DNA from: CAVSRC01 sp963798195
Lineage (GTDB): Bacteria; Pseudomonadota; Alphaproteobacteria; Rhizobiales; Kaistiaceae
NCBI GenBank assembly: GCA_963798195.1
Contig: CAWCSF010000010.1
Span: forward strand, 1,240,001 to 1,304,000
Direction: 5' to 3'
Length of the DNA: 64,000 nucleotides
This document shows, one piece after another, positions 17,259-26,136 of this stretch. The translations under genes were made by a program, and so were the position numbers. Below the pieces are notes generated by a model, which did not search any database, had not been told where the DNA came from, and saw nothing but the letters and a program-made list of their open reading frames with translations. Position 1 is the first letter of the stretch. Each line of letters starts with the position of its first letter.

Positions 17259-17651
17259 TCAGTCCACCGCCATCAGGGCGGCGGCAACGGCACGTTCCTC
17301 GGCGAGCAGCACATTGAAGGTACGCACCGCCGCGCCAGTGGACATTGGCTCGGCCACGATACCGTCGGCCCGACAGCGATCCTTCAGCGCCGCGGACAGT
17401 GGCACAAGCTCTCTACCTGTACCGACCAGCAAGATCTCCACCGCCTCGGCCTCGGCAAAAACACGTTCCAGAATCGCTTCATCGAGTGGCGTCGATTCCT
17501 CGGGCGCGTCCCAGCCGTAAATGCCGCTCGGCAGGCAGAGCAGCGACCCGCGATGCGACATTCCGGCAAAGCGAAAACCGCCATTGCCGTAGCTGCTGAT
17601 CGGTGCGCGGCCGGGATAGTGGGCGTCCCGAATGACGACGCCGCGGCCCAC
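17259..17651 (-). CDS. Mth938-like (DUF498/NDUFAF3-like) protein
   Basis: 130-residue single-domain protein. Characteristic pieces are YGNGGFRFAGMSHRGSLLCLPSGIYGW near the start, AVEILLVGTGRELVPL in the middle and GIVAEPMSTGAAVRTFNVLLAEERAVAAAL at the end. The family includes mitochondrial NDUFAF3, which helps build the Q-module of complex I. The start is GTG at 17651, five bases after the stop of secF, so translation is likely coupled to it. Role in bacteria not established. Confidence 0.88.
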   Translation of the reverse strand: MGRGVVIRDAHYPGRAPISSYGNGGFRFAGMSHRGSLLCLPSGIYGWDAPEESTPLDEAILERVFAEAEAVEILLVGTGRELVPLSAALKDRCRADGIVAEPMSTGAAVRTFNVLLAEERAVAAALMAVD

Positions 17652-17656
17652 CGTTG

Positions 17657-18613
17657 CTATGCCTTGGTGGCGGCTTCAGCCGTCTCCGCTTCGTCGGCGG
17701 CATCGCCACCGCGCGGCCGAAGCTTGAAGTAAATCAGCACCGGCGCAGCGATGTAGATCGACGAGTACGTGCCGATGATCACACCGAACAGCATCGCCGC
17801 CACGAAGGACCGGATCACCTCGCCGCCAAAGATGAACAGCGCCAGCAACGCCAGGAATGTCGTAAAGGACGTCATGGTGGTGCGCGACAGCGTCTCGTTC
17901 ACGGAACGGTCAAGCAACTCCGTGATCGGCATCTTCTTGTATTTGCGCAGGTTTTCACGAATGCGATCATAAACCACGACCGTGTCGTTGAGCGAATAGC
18001 CCACGATGGTCAGGATCGCCGCAATGCTCGACAGACTGAAATCGACCTGCGTCAGGACAAAGAATCCGAGTGTCATGAATACATCGTGCGTGGTCGCGAT
18101 GATCGCGCCGACGGCGAACTGCCACTCGAACCTGAACCAGACGTAGGCAAGCACCGCGACCATAGTGACGAGGAGCGCAAGCGTGCCGTTGTAGGCGAGT
18201 TCACCCGATACCCGGGGTCCGACGCTCTCTACCCGCCGGAACTCCACCGCATTCCCGAACAGATCGCGCACCTTGGAAATCGCGGCCTGCTGCGCCTGCT
18301 CGCCGCCCTCCTGTTGCTGGATGCGGATCAGCACGGTCTTGTCGGTGCCGATGTCGGTGACTTCGGTCACCTGCACGTCGCCGAGGCCGAGCGAACCCAT
18401 CTGCGAGCGGATGTTCGCAAGATCGTAATTCGCCGCGATCGGCTTGATCTCGATCAGCGTACCACCGCGGAAGTCGATGCCGTAGTTGGGCCCAATAGTG
18501 AAGAAAAGGACCAGTGAGAGAACCGACAGCAACACCGAGGCCGGAAAGTTGAACCGGCGCAGCCACATGAAGCGGATGCGGGTGTTGTCGGGAATGAAGC
18601 GGAATTTGCGCAT
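17657..18613 (-). CDS. secF: Protein translocase subunit SecF
   Basis: Inner-membrane RND-type partner of SecD that uses the proton gradient to pull exported proteins out of the SecYEG channel. 318 residues: first helix near 20-38, the periplasmic P1 region with GIDFRGGTLIEI, then five helices bearing VGYSLNDTVVVYDRIRENLR and the DRSVNETLSRTTMTSFTTFLALLALF hallmark. It begins 21 bp after secD and is the third gene of yajC-secD-secF. Confidence 0.98.
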   Translation of the reverse strand: MRKFRFIPDNTRIRFMWLRRFNFPASVLLSVLSLVLFFTIGPNYGIDFRGGTLIEIKPIAANYDLANIRSQMGSLGLGDVQVTEVTDIGTDKTVLIRIQQQEGGEQAQQAAISKVRDLFGNAVEFRRVESVGPRVSGELAYNGTLALLVTMVAVLAYVWFRFEWQFAVGAIIATTHDVFMTLGFFVLTQVDFSLSSIAAILTIVGYSLNDTVVVYDRIRENLRKYKKMPITELLDRSVNETLSRTTMTSFTTFLALLALFIFGGEVIRSFVAAMLFGVIIGTYSSIYIAAPVLIYFKLRPRGGDAADEAETAEAATKA

Positions 18614-18634
18614 GATACTCGCTCCTTGCCGCCC

Positions 18635-20245
18635 CTAGAGTTCGATCCGGCTCGGCCGGCGCCATGCCACCCACGCCGAAACCATGATGCGCGTGAAGGT
18701 GAAGGCCGTGAACACGGTCGTGACGATGCCGATGGCGTTTGTTACGGCGAAGCCGCGGATTGGACCGGTCCCAAGCTGCATCAGCACGAGGGCGGCAATC
18801 ATGGTCGTTATGTTGGCGTCGAGAATGGTGCCAAGCGCGCGCTGGAAGCCGACGTCGATGGCCGCGATTGCCGTTCGGCCGCCTTTGAATTCCTCGCGGA
18901 TGCGCTCGTAGATCAGCACATTCGAGTCAACCGCCATGCCGACAGTCAGGACGATGCCAGCGATGCCGGGCAGCGTCAGCGTCGCGCCGAGCACGGTCAG
19001 CACGGCAAAGATCATCGTGATGTTGATCATCACGGCAAGGTTGGCGAAGAGGCCAAAGAGGCCATAGGCCGCAAACATGAAGATCGCGACGGCGATCGTG
19101 CCGATGACCGCCGCGATCTTGCCGGCGCGGATCGAGTCAGCGCCAAGGCCCGGTCCGACGGTACGCTCCTCGACTATGGTCAGTTTCGCCGGCAGCGAGC
19201 CGGCACGCAGCAGGATGGCGAGGTCGTTTGCCGACTGCACCGTAAAGCTGCCGCTGATCTGGCCCGATCCGCCCAGGATCGGCTCGCGGATCACCGGCGC
19301 GGAAATGACTTTGTTGTCGAGCACGATGGCGAAAGGCCGCCCCACGTTCTTCGCCGTGACATCGCCGAACTTCCGCGCGCCACCGGCGGAGAGACGGAAA
19401 TTGACCACCGGCTCGTTGGTGCGGCTGTCGAAGCCGGTCTGCGCGTCGACCAGGTCCTCTCCGGTCATCAGCGGCACGTCGTCAACCACGTAAATGATGT
19501 TCGGATCCTGCTCCGACGGAACCTGAATCGTTCCCGGTTGTGGCGCAGCCGAGCCCGCCTGCTCCGCCGTCAGGCTGTTCTGCACGAGATGGAAGGTAAG
19601 CTGGGCCGTCTGGCCAACCAGCGACTTCAGGCGCTCAGGATCGCCGAGACCCGGAGCCTCGACCAGGATGCGGTCATCGCCCTGACGCTGGATCGAGGGT
19701 TCGGTAGTGCCGAGTTCGTTGATACGCCGGTTGATGACTTCGATCGACTGCTCGACGATGCCGCGTACACGCTGCTGCATGCCTGCGTCGGAAAAGGTAA
19801 AGCGCACGAGGCCATCGTCGCCCACGGTAAGGTCGAATTCATCGACTGTCCCACCGCCCAGCAGGCTGGCATTCAACGGATTGCGCAGAAGCTCCATTCT
19901 CTTGCGCACGTCGTCGAGCCGGTCGAGATCGCGAACGCGCAATTGCACGGCCTCACCCTGAACGCCAAGCCCGGTGTAGCCGATGCGTGGATCCTCCAGC
20001 ATCGCCCGCCGGATATCGCTGGTCAGCGTGCGGAGCCGTTTCTCGACATAGTCCGTCCGATCAACTTCGTAGAGCAGATACGCCCCACCTTGCAGGTCGA
20101 GGCCGAGCACGACCTGCTGACGCGGCACCCAGCTCGGCCACCTGGCGACCGTTTCAGCGGAGAAAAAATTCGGAATGACGACGACGATCGCAGCGATGAC
20201 GACCAGCAGAATCAGCGAGACTTTCCAACGTGCGATTTGCAGCAT
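18635..20245 (-). CDS. secD: Protein translocase subunit SecD
   Basis: 536-residue inner-membrane subunit of the SecDF-YajC complex. One N-terminal helix (SLILLVVIAAIVVVIPNFF), a long periplasmic head starting with QVVLGLDLQGGAYLLYEV, then five C-terminal helices with GMAVDSNVLIYERIREEFKGG and the ANITTMIAALVLMQLGTGPIRGFAVT segment. Length and order of parts are normal for alphaproteobacteria. It follows yajC after 39 bp and precedes secF. Confidence 0.98.
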   Translation of the reverse strand: MLQIARWKVSLILLVVIAAIVVVIPNFFSAETVARWPSWVPRQQVVLGLDLQGGAYLLYEVDRTDYVEKRLRTLTSDIRRAMLEDPRIGYTGLGVQGEAVQLRVRDLDRLDDVRKRMELLRNPLNASLLGGGTVDEFDLTVGDDGLVRFTFSDAGMQQRVRGIVEQSIEVINRRINELGTTEPSIQRQGDDRILVEAPGLGDPERLKSLVGQTAQLTFHLVQNSLTAEQAGSAAPQPGTIQVPSEQDPNIIYVVDDVPLMTGEDLVDAQTGFDSRTNEPVVNFRLSAGGARKFGDVTAKNVGRPFAIVLDNKVISAPVIREPILGGSGQISGSFTVQSANDLAILLRAGSLPAKLTIVEERTVGPGLGADSIRAGKIAAVIGTIAVAIFMFAAYGLFGLFANLAVMINITMIFAVLTVLGATLTLPGIAGIVLTVGMAVDSNVLIYERIREEFKGGRTAIAAIDVGFQRALGTILDANITTMIAALVLMQLGTGPIRGFAVTNAIGIVTTVFTAFTFTRIMVSAWVAWRRPSRIEL

Positions 20246-20284
20246 GCTTGCGGGACCGACAGCGCGCGGACTGGCGCGCCGGGG

Positions 20285-20620
20285 CTAACCGTTCTCCTTG
20301 ACCGGTTCGCCCTTGGCGCGGACCTCGGCGATCATGCCGCGCACGATCCGAACCTTCGTGTCCTCGGCGACTTCAACCTGAATCTCGTGCTCGTCCACCT
20401 TGGCGACCTTTCCGATGATGCCGCCCGACGTAACGATCGTGTCACCACGGCGGACGTTGGCGATCATCTCGCGGTGTTGCCTCTGGCGCGTCTGCTGCGG
20501 GCGAAGGATCAGAAAATACATGATCACGAAGATCAGGACGATCGGCAGAAACTGAATGATCAGACCCGTCCCGCCTGCGGCGCCGCCGGGGGCCTGCGCA
20601 AAGGCTTCGGTGATGAACAT
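20285..20620 (-). CDS. yajC: Preprotein translocase subunit YajC
   Basis: 111-residue small membrane protein that associates with SecDF. A single hydrophobic helix (LIIQFLPIVLIFVIMYFLIL) is followed by RPQQTRQRQHREMIANVRRGDTIVTSGGIIGKV and an acidic tail, which is the family signature. It is the first gene of the minus-strand operon that continues through secD, secF, the Mth938-like gene and the phytoene synthase-like gene; the 181 bp before it is shared with the divergent DUF815 gene. Confidence 0.97.
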   Translation of the reverse strand: MFITEAFAQAPGGAAGGTGLIIQFLPIVLIFVIMYFLILRPQQTRQRQHREMIANVRRGDTIVTSGGIIGKVAKVDEHEIQVEVAEDTKVRIVRGMIAEVRAKGEPVKENG

Positions 20621-20801
20621 CGAAAAAACTCTCCTCGGGTCGCGGAGTCCGGCGCGAAACGGCGCGGACTATAGCGGCGTGGCCCACCTTTGCAAACGAT
20701 ATAGGGACGCTTGGCGGGCTCTGCACGACTTGGCGGCTCCGCCTGGCCTGTGCTAACCCTGCCGACCGCCGGCCGGGCGCTAGGTGGAAGAGGAATTTCC
20801 C

Positions 20802-21674
20802 TTGTCCGACAAGGACCTGAAAGCGATTGCCGACCGCCTCGACCGGCTCCTCGGCCTGGTCGAACGGGCCGTCCCGCCTGCTCCCGCAGCGACCAATCTG
20901 GACGCGGCGGACGCCTTCGTCTGGCATCCGGCCGGACGAGCCTTGCAGCCGGTGGAGAAGGTCAACCGCGTCGATATCGATCTGCTGAAAGGCATCGACC
21001 GGCTGCGCGACATCCTGGTTGAGAACACCGAGCGCTTCCAGCGCGGCCTGCCCGCCAACAACGCTCTCCTGTGGGGCGCGCGCGGCATGGGCAAGAGTTC
21101 TCTCGTCAAGGCTGTCCACGCCGGACTGAACGCCCGCAAGGGCGCCACACCGCTGAAGCTGATCGAGATTCACCGCGAGGATATCGAGACCCTGCCGGAC
21201 CTGATGGCCATCGTCCGCCCGGCGAAGCAACGTTTCATCCTGTTCTGCGACGACCTGTCCTTCGACGGCGACGACACCTCGTACAAGTCACTGAAAGCGG
21301 CGCTGGAAGGAGGCATCGAGGGCCGGCCCGACAACGTCCTTTTCTACGCCACCTCCAACCGCCGCCATCTCCTCCCGCGCGACATGATGGAGAACGAGCG
21401 CTCGACCGCGATCAATCCGCACGAGGCTGTTGAGGAGAAAGTGTCCCTGTCCGACCGCTTCGGCCTGTGGCTCGGCTTCCACAAATGCAGCCAGGACGAA
21501 TATCTCGAGATGGTCCGCGGCTACATCGCCCACCATGGCCTCAGGATCGACCAGGCTGCGTTGACGGCGGATGCTCTGGAGTGGTCGACGACGCGTGGGG
21601 CGCGCTCGGGCCGAGTGGCCTGGCAGTATGTTCAGGATCTGGCGGGACGACTTGGGGTAGCCCTCGCGGACTAG
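20802..21674 (+). CDS. DUF815 AAA+ ATPase
   Basis: About 290 residues of the DUF815 P-loop family. Walker A is GARGMGKSSLVKAV, Walker B is RFILFCDDLSF, and the conserved NVLFYATSNRRHLLPRDMM and SDRFGLWLGFHKCSQDEYL segments follow. The family is widespread in proteobacteria but its cellular job is not known. The start is uncertain: TTG at 20802 has AGAGGA at good spacing, while an in-frame GTG at 20784 has no visible site. In alphaproteobacteria a DUF815 gene typically stands between yajC and a LysM-M23 gene, as here. Confidence 0.92.
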   Translation: MSDKDLKAIADRLDRLLGLVERAVPPAPAATNLDAADAFVWHPAGRALQPVEKVNRVDIDLLKGIDRLRDILVENTERFQRGLPANNALLWGARGMGKSSLVKAVHAGLNARKGATPLKLIEIHREDIETLPDLMAIVRPAKQRFILFCDDLSFDGDDTSYKSLKAALEGGIEGRPDNVLFYATSNRRHLLPRDMMENERSTAINPHEAVEEKVSLSDRFGLWLGFHKCSQDEYLEMVRGYIAHHGLRIDQAALTADALEWSTTRGARSGRVAWQYVQDLAGRLGVALAD

Positions 21675-21740
21675 CCGCCCCGCCAGACCTGATTGATCAG
21701 AGTCCGGATGGAGGTCAGAACCTGATCAAGTCAGGCTCGC

Positions 21741-23072
21741 CTACGTGGCGAGGTAGTCGAGTGGGTTGACCGGCTTGGCGCCCTTGCGCAGCTCGAAGTG
21801 AACCTGCGGCGAGGAAACCGATCCGCTCATGCCGGCATGGGCGACCGTCTCGCCGCGGCGCACCTTGTCGCCACGCTTGACGTTGAGATCGCGGTTGTTG
21901 GCATAGGCCGAGACCCAGCCGTCGGCGTGGCGGATCAGCACCAAGTTGCCGTAGCCCTCGAGTTCATTGCCGGCGTAGATGACCGTGCCGGCCTCGGCGG
22001 CCTTCACCGCGGTACCTTCCGGCACGGCGAGGTTGATGCCGTCGTTCTTCTCGCCGTTCGGCTTGGAGCCGAAGCCGGCGATGATGCGGCCGCGCACTGG
22101 CCACCTAAATTCGGTGCCGCTTGTCGATCCGGAGTCGGCAGCCTTGTCGATCGCGGCCGAAGCGGCGACCGGATCGGGCCGGTCGAAGCCCTTGCTGACC
22201 GGAACCGTCGGCACGGACGGCACGGTCGGCGCGCGATCGGTCGAAGCCATCGGAGGCGTCGGAGTGGTTTCGCGCGTCGGAAGCTTCATCTTGGGGTCGA
22301 TCGAGGCAACACGCACGGGCGCGGCCTCAGCCGGCTTCGGCGCGGCTGCTACGGTGGTCGCGGCTCCGCCCGGAAGCTTCAGCCTCTGCCCGATACGGAG
22401 CGAGTCCGCGGGCGAGAGGCCGTTCGCCGCAGCGAGCTCCCGCAGCGTGACGCCGTAGCGGCGCGAGATGGAATAGAGCGTATCGCCGGAGACGACGGTG
22501 TAGGTCGAAGCGCCGGCCGCCGGCCGCACCGGCTCCGGCATCGGCTGCGAGAAGCTCGCCGGGATTGGTCTGGCTGCCGCTTCCGGCGTCATGGCGACGC
22601 GGTGGGGAATGACGATGACCTTGCCGGGGCGGATGTCACTCGCGCCGCGCATCTGGTTAGCCGCGAGAATCTGCTCCTGCGGCACGCCGTACTTTGCCGA
22701 GAGGACGTCGAGATTCTCGCTCGCGCCGACCGTGGTGACCTGCCCGCCGACGGCGGACCAGCCATAGCTGCCCGAGTTGGGACCGGCTTGCGGAGGCGTG
22801 TAGGCGGTCTGGACCGGCTGGTAGCCGTTCGTCGGAGGCGGCGGCAGGTTCGAACTGGTCACCGCTGTCGTGCCGGCGGGGATTGCCGCCGGCATCGGCT
22901 GGCTGTCGGCCTGCCCGATGATCTGGCGCTGGTTATCCGTCGAGCCTGTGAAAAAGGGCGTATCGAAACGGCTGGAGTTGCTGCAGGAGGCTGCCATGCC
23001 GGCAGCCACCACGATAAAGGCAGCGTTGGCCACAGCGCGGGAGGACCGGAAGGCGGCGTCAGGGTTACGCAT
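21741..23072 (-). CDS. LysM and LytM (M23-like) lipoprotein, degenerate active site
   Basis: 443-residue envelope protein. The lipobox AAGMAASC near residue 30 marks a lipoprotein. Two LysM domains follow (about 112-157, and 193-238 beginning YTVVSGDTLYSISRRYG), then a Pro/Thr linker and a C-terminal LytM domain from about 320. In that domain the first metal histidine is missing (KNDGINLAVPEG instead of H..GID) and the HxH motif is reduced to PQVHFELR. So it looks like the NlpD/DipM-type amidase activators rather than a working peptidase. It follows surE-pcm, the same order as surE-pcm-nlpD in many proteobacteria, which supports an NlpD-like role in septal wall splitting. Confidence 0.92.
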   Translation of the reverse strand: MRNPDAAFRSSRAVANAAFIVVAAGMAASCSNSSRFDTPFFTGSTDNQRQIIGQADSQPMPAAIPAGTTAVTSSNLPPPPTNGYQPVQTAYTPPQAGPNSGSYGWSAVGGQVTTVGASENLDVLSAKYGVPQEQILAANQMRGASDIRPGKVIVIPHRVAMTPEAAARPIPASFSQPMPEPVRPAAGASTYTVVSGDTLYSISRRYGVTLRELAAANGLSPADSLRIGQRLKLPGGAATTVAAAPKPAEAAPVRVASIDPKMKLPTRETTPTPPMASTDRAPTVPSVPTVPVSKGFDRPDPVAASAAIDKAADSGSTSGTEFRWPVRGRIIAGFGSKPNGEKNDGINLAVPEGTAVKAAEAGTVIYAGNELEGYGNLVLIRHADGWVSAYANNRDLNVKRGDKVRRGETVAHAGMSGSVSSPQVHFELRKGAKPVNPLDYLAT

Positions 23073-23179
23073 TGCTCAACTCGCATCACAAACTCGGAAC
23101 TGGTGGCGAGTTAACACTGGTAACGTTGACAAAGACTAAACGGGGCCCCGCGTCGCGCAAATCAGCCTTGTACGGCTTG

Positions 23180-23851
23180 CTACAGGCGCTCCGCCTTGCC
23201 CGGGATCAGAGGCACGAAGCGCACATCTGCCAGCGCCTTCTCGGCGTAGCCGTCTTCGCTTCGCTCGATGCGCATAAGCTTCTGCACACCGTCGGTCGGG
23301 CCGACCGGCATGACCAGAACCCCGCCAAGCCGGATCTGCTTCAGAAGATTCTCAGGCACCTCGCCGCCCGCGGCGGTGACGATGATCCGGTCGAAAGGCG
23401 CCTGCTCCGGCCAGCCTTTTATTCCGTCGCCAACGAGAGTGGTGATGTTGGAGAGGCGGAGCGTGCGGAAGCGCGACTCCGCCGCTGCCACGAGCGTGCG
23501 GAAACGGTCGATCGTGTAAACACGTCGCGCCAGCTTCGCCAGGATCGCGGTCTGGTAGCCGGTGCCGGTGCCGATCTCGAGGATGCGATCGCGGTCGCCG
23601 ATGTCCAGCGCCGCCGTCATCATGCCGACGATCACCGGAGCGCTGATCGTTTGGCCGCAGTCGATTGGCAATGCACGCTCCGCGTACGCCTCCTTGCGGC
23701 TCTCGGCCGGAACGAAAAGATCGCGAGGCACGGATTCTATTGCGGACACCACGCGCCGATCGGTGATGCCGACCTGTCGAAGACGCAACAGCAACTCGGC
23801 GATGTGCTCACGCCGGTCGGCGTCAGGGGCACCCCCAACGGTCGGGTTCAC
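23180..23851 (-). CDS. pcm: Protein-L-isoaspartate O-methyltransferase
   Basis: Repairs isoaspartyl damage in proteins by SAM-dependent methylation. 223 residues with the SAM-binding ILEIGTGTGYQTAILAKL, the upstream LPIDCGQTISAPVIVGMMT substrate loop and the FDRIIVTAAGGEVPENLLKQI segment. The start is GTG at 23851, which overlaps the stop of surE (GTGA), so translation is coupled. Normal family length. Confidence 0.96.
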   Translation of the reverse strand: MNPTVGGAPDADRREHIAELLLRLRQVGITDRRVVSAIESVPRDLFVPAESRKEAYAERALPIDCGQTISAPVIVGMMTAALDIGDRDRILEIGTGTGYQTAILAKLARRVYTIDRFRTLVAAAESRFRTLRLSNITTLVGDGIKGWPEQAPFDRIIVTAAGGEVPENLLKQIRLGGVLVMPVGPTDGVQKLMRIERSEDGYAEKALADVRFVPLIPGKAERL

Positions 23852-24630
23852 GGTTTCGATCCGCCGGTCGGCTGGAAGTGTGCGCGGATGGAGTCGGCAA
23901 GATCGTAGGCGGTCATGTCGATGCGAAGTGCCGAGACCGAGACCATCCCCTTCTCGATCGCTTCCACGTCACTGCCGGGCTCCGCCGTCGACGGCGCACG
24001 GCGATACATGAGCCAGTAATACGGCAAGTTTCGTCCGTCGCGGCGCGCATCGATGTGCAGTGCATGCGCCAGCTTGCCCTGGCTGGTGATGGCAACCCCA
24101 GCGATCTCGTCTGCCGGTCGGTTGGGAAAGTTCAGATTGTAGAAGACACCCGGCGGGAAGCCGAAGTCGAGAAGCTTGCGGATGATGCCGGGCGCGTGAT
24201 GCTCCGCGGTCGCCCAAGGCACGACCCGCTCTTCGTTGGCGTAGGTGTAAGCCTGGCTGAGAGCGATGGCGTTGATACCGAGCAGTGTGCCCTCGATAGC
24301 CCCGGCGACGGTGCCGGAATAGGTCACGTCCTCAGCGAGATTGCCGCCCGAATTGACACCGGACAGCACGAGGTCCGGCTTCTTGTCGGTGAGCAACTGC
24401 CGGACCGCCATGATGACGCAGTCGCTGGGCGTGCCGCGCACGGCATAGTGCTGGTCGGAAACCTTGCGCAGACGCAGCGGATCGTTCAGCGACAGCGAAT
24501 GCGCAAGCCCACTTTGGTCGAGTTCAGGCGCCACGACCCAGAGGTCGTCGGAGAAATTGGCAGCAATGCGCTCCAGCGCCCCGAGACCCGGCGAGTGGAT
24601 GCCGTCGTCATTGGTTATCAGAATGCGCAT
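23848..24630 (-). CDS. surE: 5'/3'-nucleotidase SurE
   Basis: Metal-dependent nucleoside monophosphatase linked to stationary-phase survival. The 260-residue protein starts MRILITNDDGIHSPGLGAL, where NDDG carries the metal aspartates, and contains DLVLSGVNSGGNLAEDVTYSGTVAGA, the conserved GxNxGxN-type loop. The start overlaps the stop of serS and its stop overlaps pcm, so serS-surE-pcm is one translationally coupled unit. Confidence 0.97.
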   Translation of the reverse strand: MRILITNDDGIHSPGLGALERIAANFSDDLWVVAPELDQSGLAHSLSLNDPLRLRKVSDQHYAVRGTPSDCVIMAVRQLLTDKKPDLVLSGVNSGGNLAEDVTYSGTVAGAIEGTLLGINAIALSQAYTYANEERVVPWATAEHHAPGIIRKLLDFGFPPGVFYNLNFPNRPADEIAGVAITSQGKLAHALHIDARRDGRNLPYYWLMYRRAPSTAEPGSDVEAIEKGMVSVSALRIDMTAYDLADSIRAHFQPTGGSKP

Positions 24631-26054
24631 CAGCCACCGATCTTGTCCATGTCGCCCATATAGGGCTTCAGCGCGTCAGGCACGGTGATAGAGCCATCGC
24701 CATTCTGGTAATTCTCCATGACGGCGATCAGCGCGCGGCCAACGGCGACGCCCGAACCGTTCAGCGTGTGCACGAGACGGGTTCCCTTATCGTCCTTCGG
24801 CCGGTACCGCGCCTGCATGCGCCGCGCCTGGAAATCACCGCAGACCGAACAGGAAGAGATCTCGCGATAGGTCCCCTGCCCGGGCAGCCAGACCTCAATG
24901 TCGTATGTCTTCTGCGCGGCGAAGCCCATGTCACCGGTCGAGAGCGTCATCACGCGGTAATGCAGATCGAGTCGCTTGAGCACTTCCTCGGCGCAGACAA
25001 GCATCCGTTCGTGTTCGTCGCGTGACGTTTCCTGCGTCGTTATCGACACCAGTTCGACCTTGTCGAACTGATGCTGACGCAGGATCCCGCGCGTGTCCTT
25101 GCCGGCGGCTCCCGCTTCGGATCGGAAACTGGGCGTCAGTGCGGTGAAGCGCAGTGGCAATTCGGCCTCGTCGCGGATGGATTCGCGGACGAGATTGGTC
25201 AGTGGAACTTCGGCCGTGGGGATAAGCCAGAAGTCCTCCTTCAACGGCGCGCTTTCAAGCGTCCGCTCGACAAGCTGGTCAAGGTCGATCTTGCCGTCCT
25301 TGTAAGCCGCCTTGTCCTCGTTCCTGGCGTAGCCAAGCGCGTCGCGCAGCATCTCGGCGCGCGTGATGGTTCGCGTCGCCAGGAATTGGTCATCGAGAAA
25401 CTTCGGAAGTTGCGCGGTTCCGAACATCACCTCATCCCGCACCAGCAGCGGTGGCTGGATTTCGGTGTAGCCGTGCTCGGTTGTGTGCAGATCGAGCATG
25501 AATTGGCCCAGCGCGCGTTCCATGCGCGCGACTTGCCCCTTCAGCACAACAAAACGGGAGCCGGAGAGTTTCGCCGCGGTTTCGAAATCCATGCCGCCCA
25601 TGGCCTCGCCAAGGTCGAAATGCTCCCGGGCATTGTTGATGCCCGGCTTTCGGCCCCAGTCATGGTGCTTGACGTTGGCATGCTCGTCCGCGCCGACCGG
25701 CACATCCTCGAGTGGCACGTTGGGGATGACTGCGAGCGCATCCTCCAGCGCCCTGTCGAGGCGCTTGCCCTCCGCTTCCGCCTCGCCAAGGAACACCTTC
25801 AGCTCGCCGACCTCAGCCATCAGCCGCGCGGCGGTCGCCTCATCCTTCTGCGCCTTGGCCTTGCCGATCTCCTTCGACGCCGCGTTGCGGCGGGCCTGCG
25901 CTTCTTCCAGCTTGACGATGTGCCTGCGCCGCGCCTCGTCGCGAGCTATCACATCCTCCGCAGTGGCACGCGCATCCTCCGGCGATGATCCGCGATTCCG
26001 AAGCGCCGTGGTGAAGGCGTCAGGGTTCTCGCAAATCCATCTGATATCGAGCAT
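24630..26054 (-). CDS. serS: Serine--tRNA ligase with an internal insertion
   Basis: Class II synthetase that charges tRNA-Ser. 474 residues: N-terminal coiled-coil arm (about 30-110), then the catalytic core with motif 2 FRSEAGAAGKDTRGILRQHQF at 310-330 and motif 3 GSGVAVGRALIAVMENY at 433-449. Most bacterial enzymes have about 425-435 residues. The excess here is a block at about 226-273, between LPKFLDDQF and WLIPTAEVPLTN, where the usual enzymes have fewer than ten residues. The insert is in frame, charged and helical in character. The rest is fully conserved, so the enzyme should be active. Confidence 0.96.
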   Translation of the reverse strand: MLDIRWICENPDAFTTALRNRGSSPEDARATAEDVIARDEARRRHIVKLEEAQARRNAASKEIGKAKAQKDEATAARLMAEVGELKVFLGEAEAEGKRLDRALEDALAVIPNVPLEDVPVGADEHANVKHHDWGRKPGINNAREHFDLGEAMGGMDFETAAKLSGSRFVVLKGQVARMERALGQFMLDLHTTEHGYTEIQPPLLVRDEVMFGTAQLPKFLDDQFLATRTITRAEMLRDALGYARNEDKAAYKDGKIDLDQLVERTLESAPLKEDFWLIPTAEVPLTNLVRESIRDEAELPLRFTALTPSFRSEAGAAGKDTRGILRQHQFDKVELVSITTQETSRDEHERMLVCAEEVLKRLDLHYRVMTLSTGDMGFAAQKTYDIEVWLPGQGTYREISSCSVCGDFQARRMQARYRPKDDKGTRLVHTLNGSGVAVGRALIAVMENYQNGDGSITVPDALKPYMGDMDKIGG

Positions 26055-26136
26055 GGGGTCGGGTCCGGTGGGCGAATTGCGCGTCGCCTTTTAGACGCAA
26101 AATCCGCCGCCGTCACAGGGGGAATTGGCAGCCGGC

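Noticed and set aside
18626..20674. Long plus-strand reading frame over secD and yajC
   Set aside because: It is antisense to secD-yajC; the His/Asp/Arg-rich translation is a typical GC-rich shadow.
21675..21740. Terminator between the DUF815 and LysM-LytM genes
   Set aside because: Only a five-base stem (CCTGA/TCAGG) without a T-run; too weak to list.
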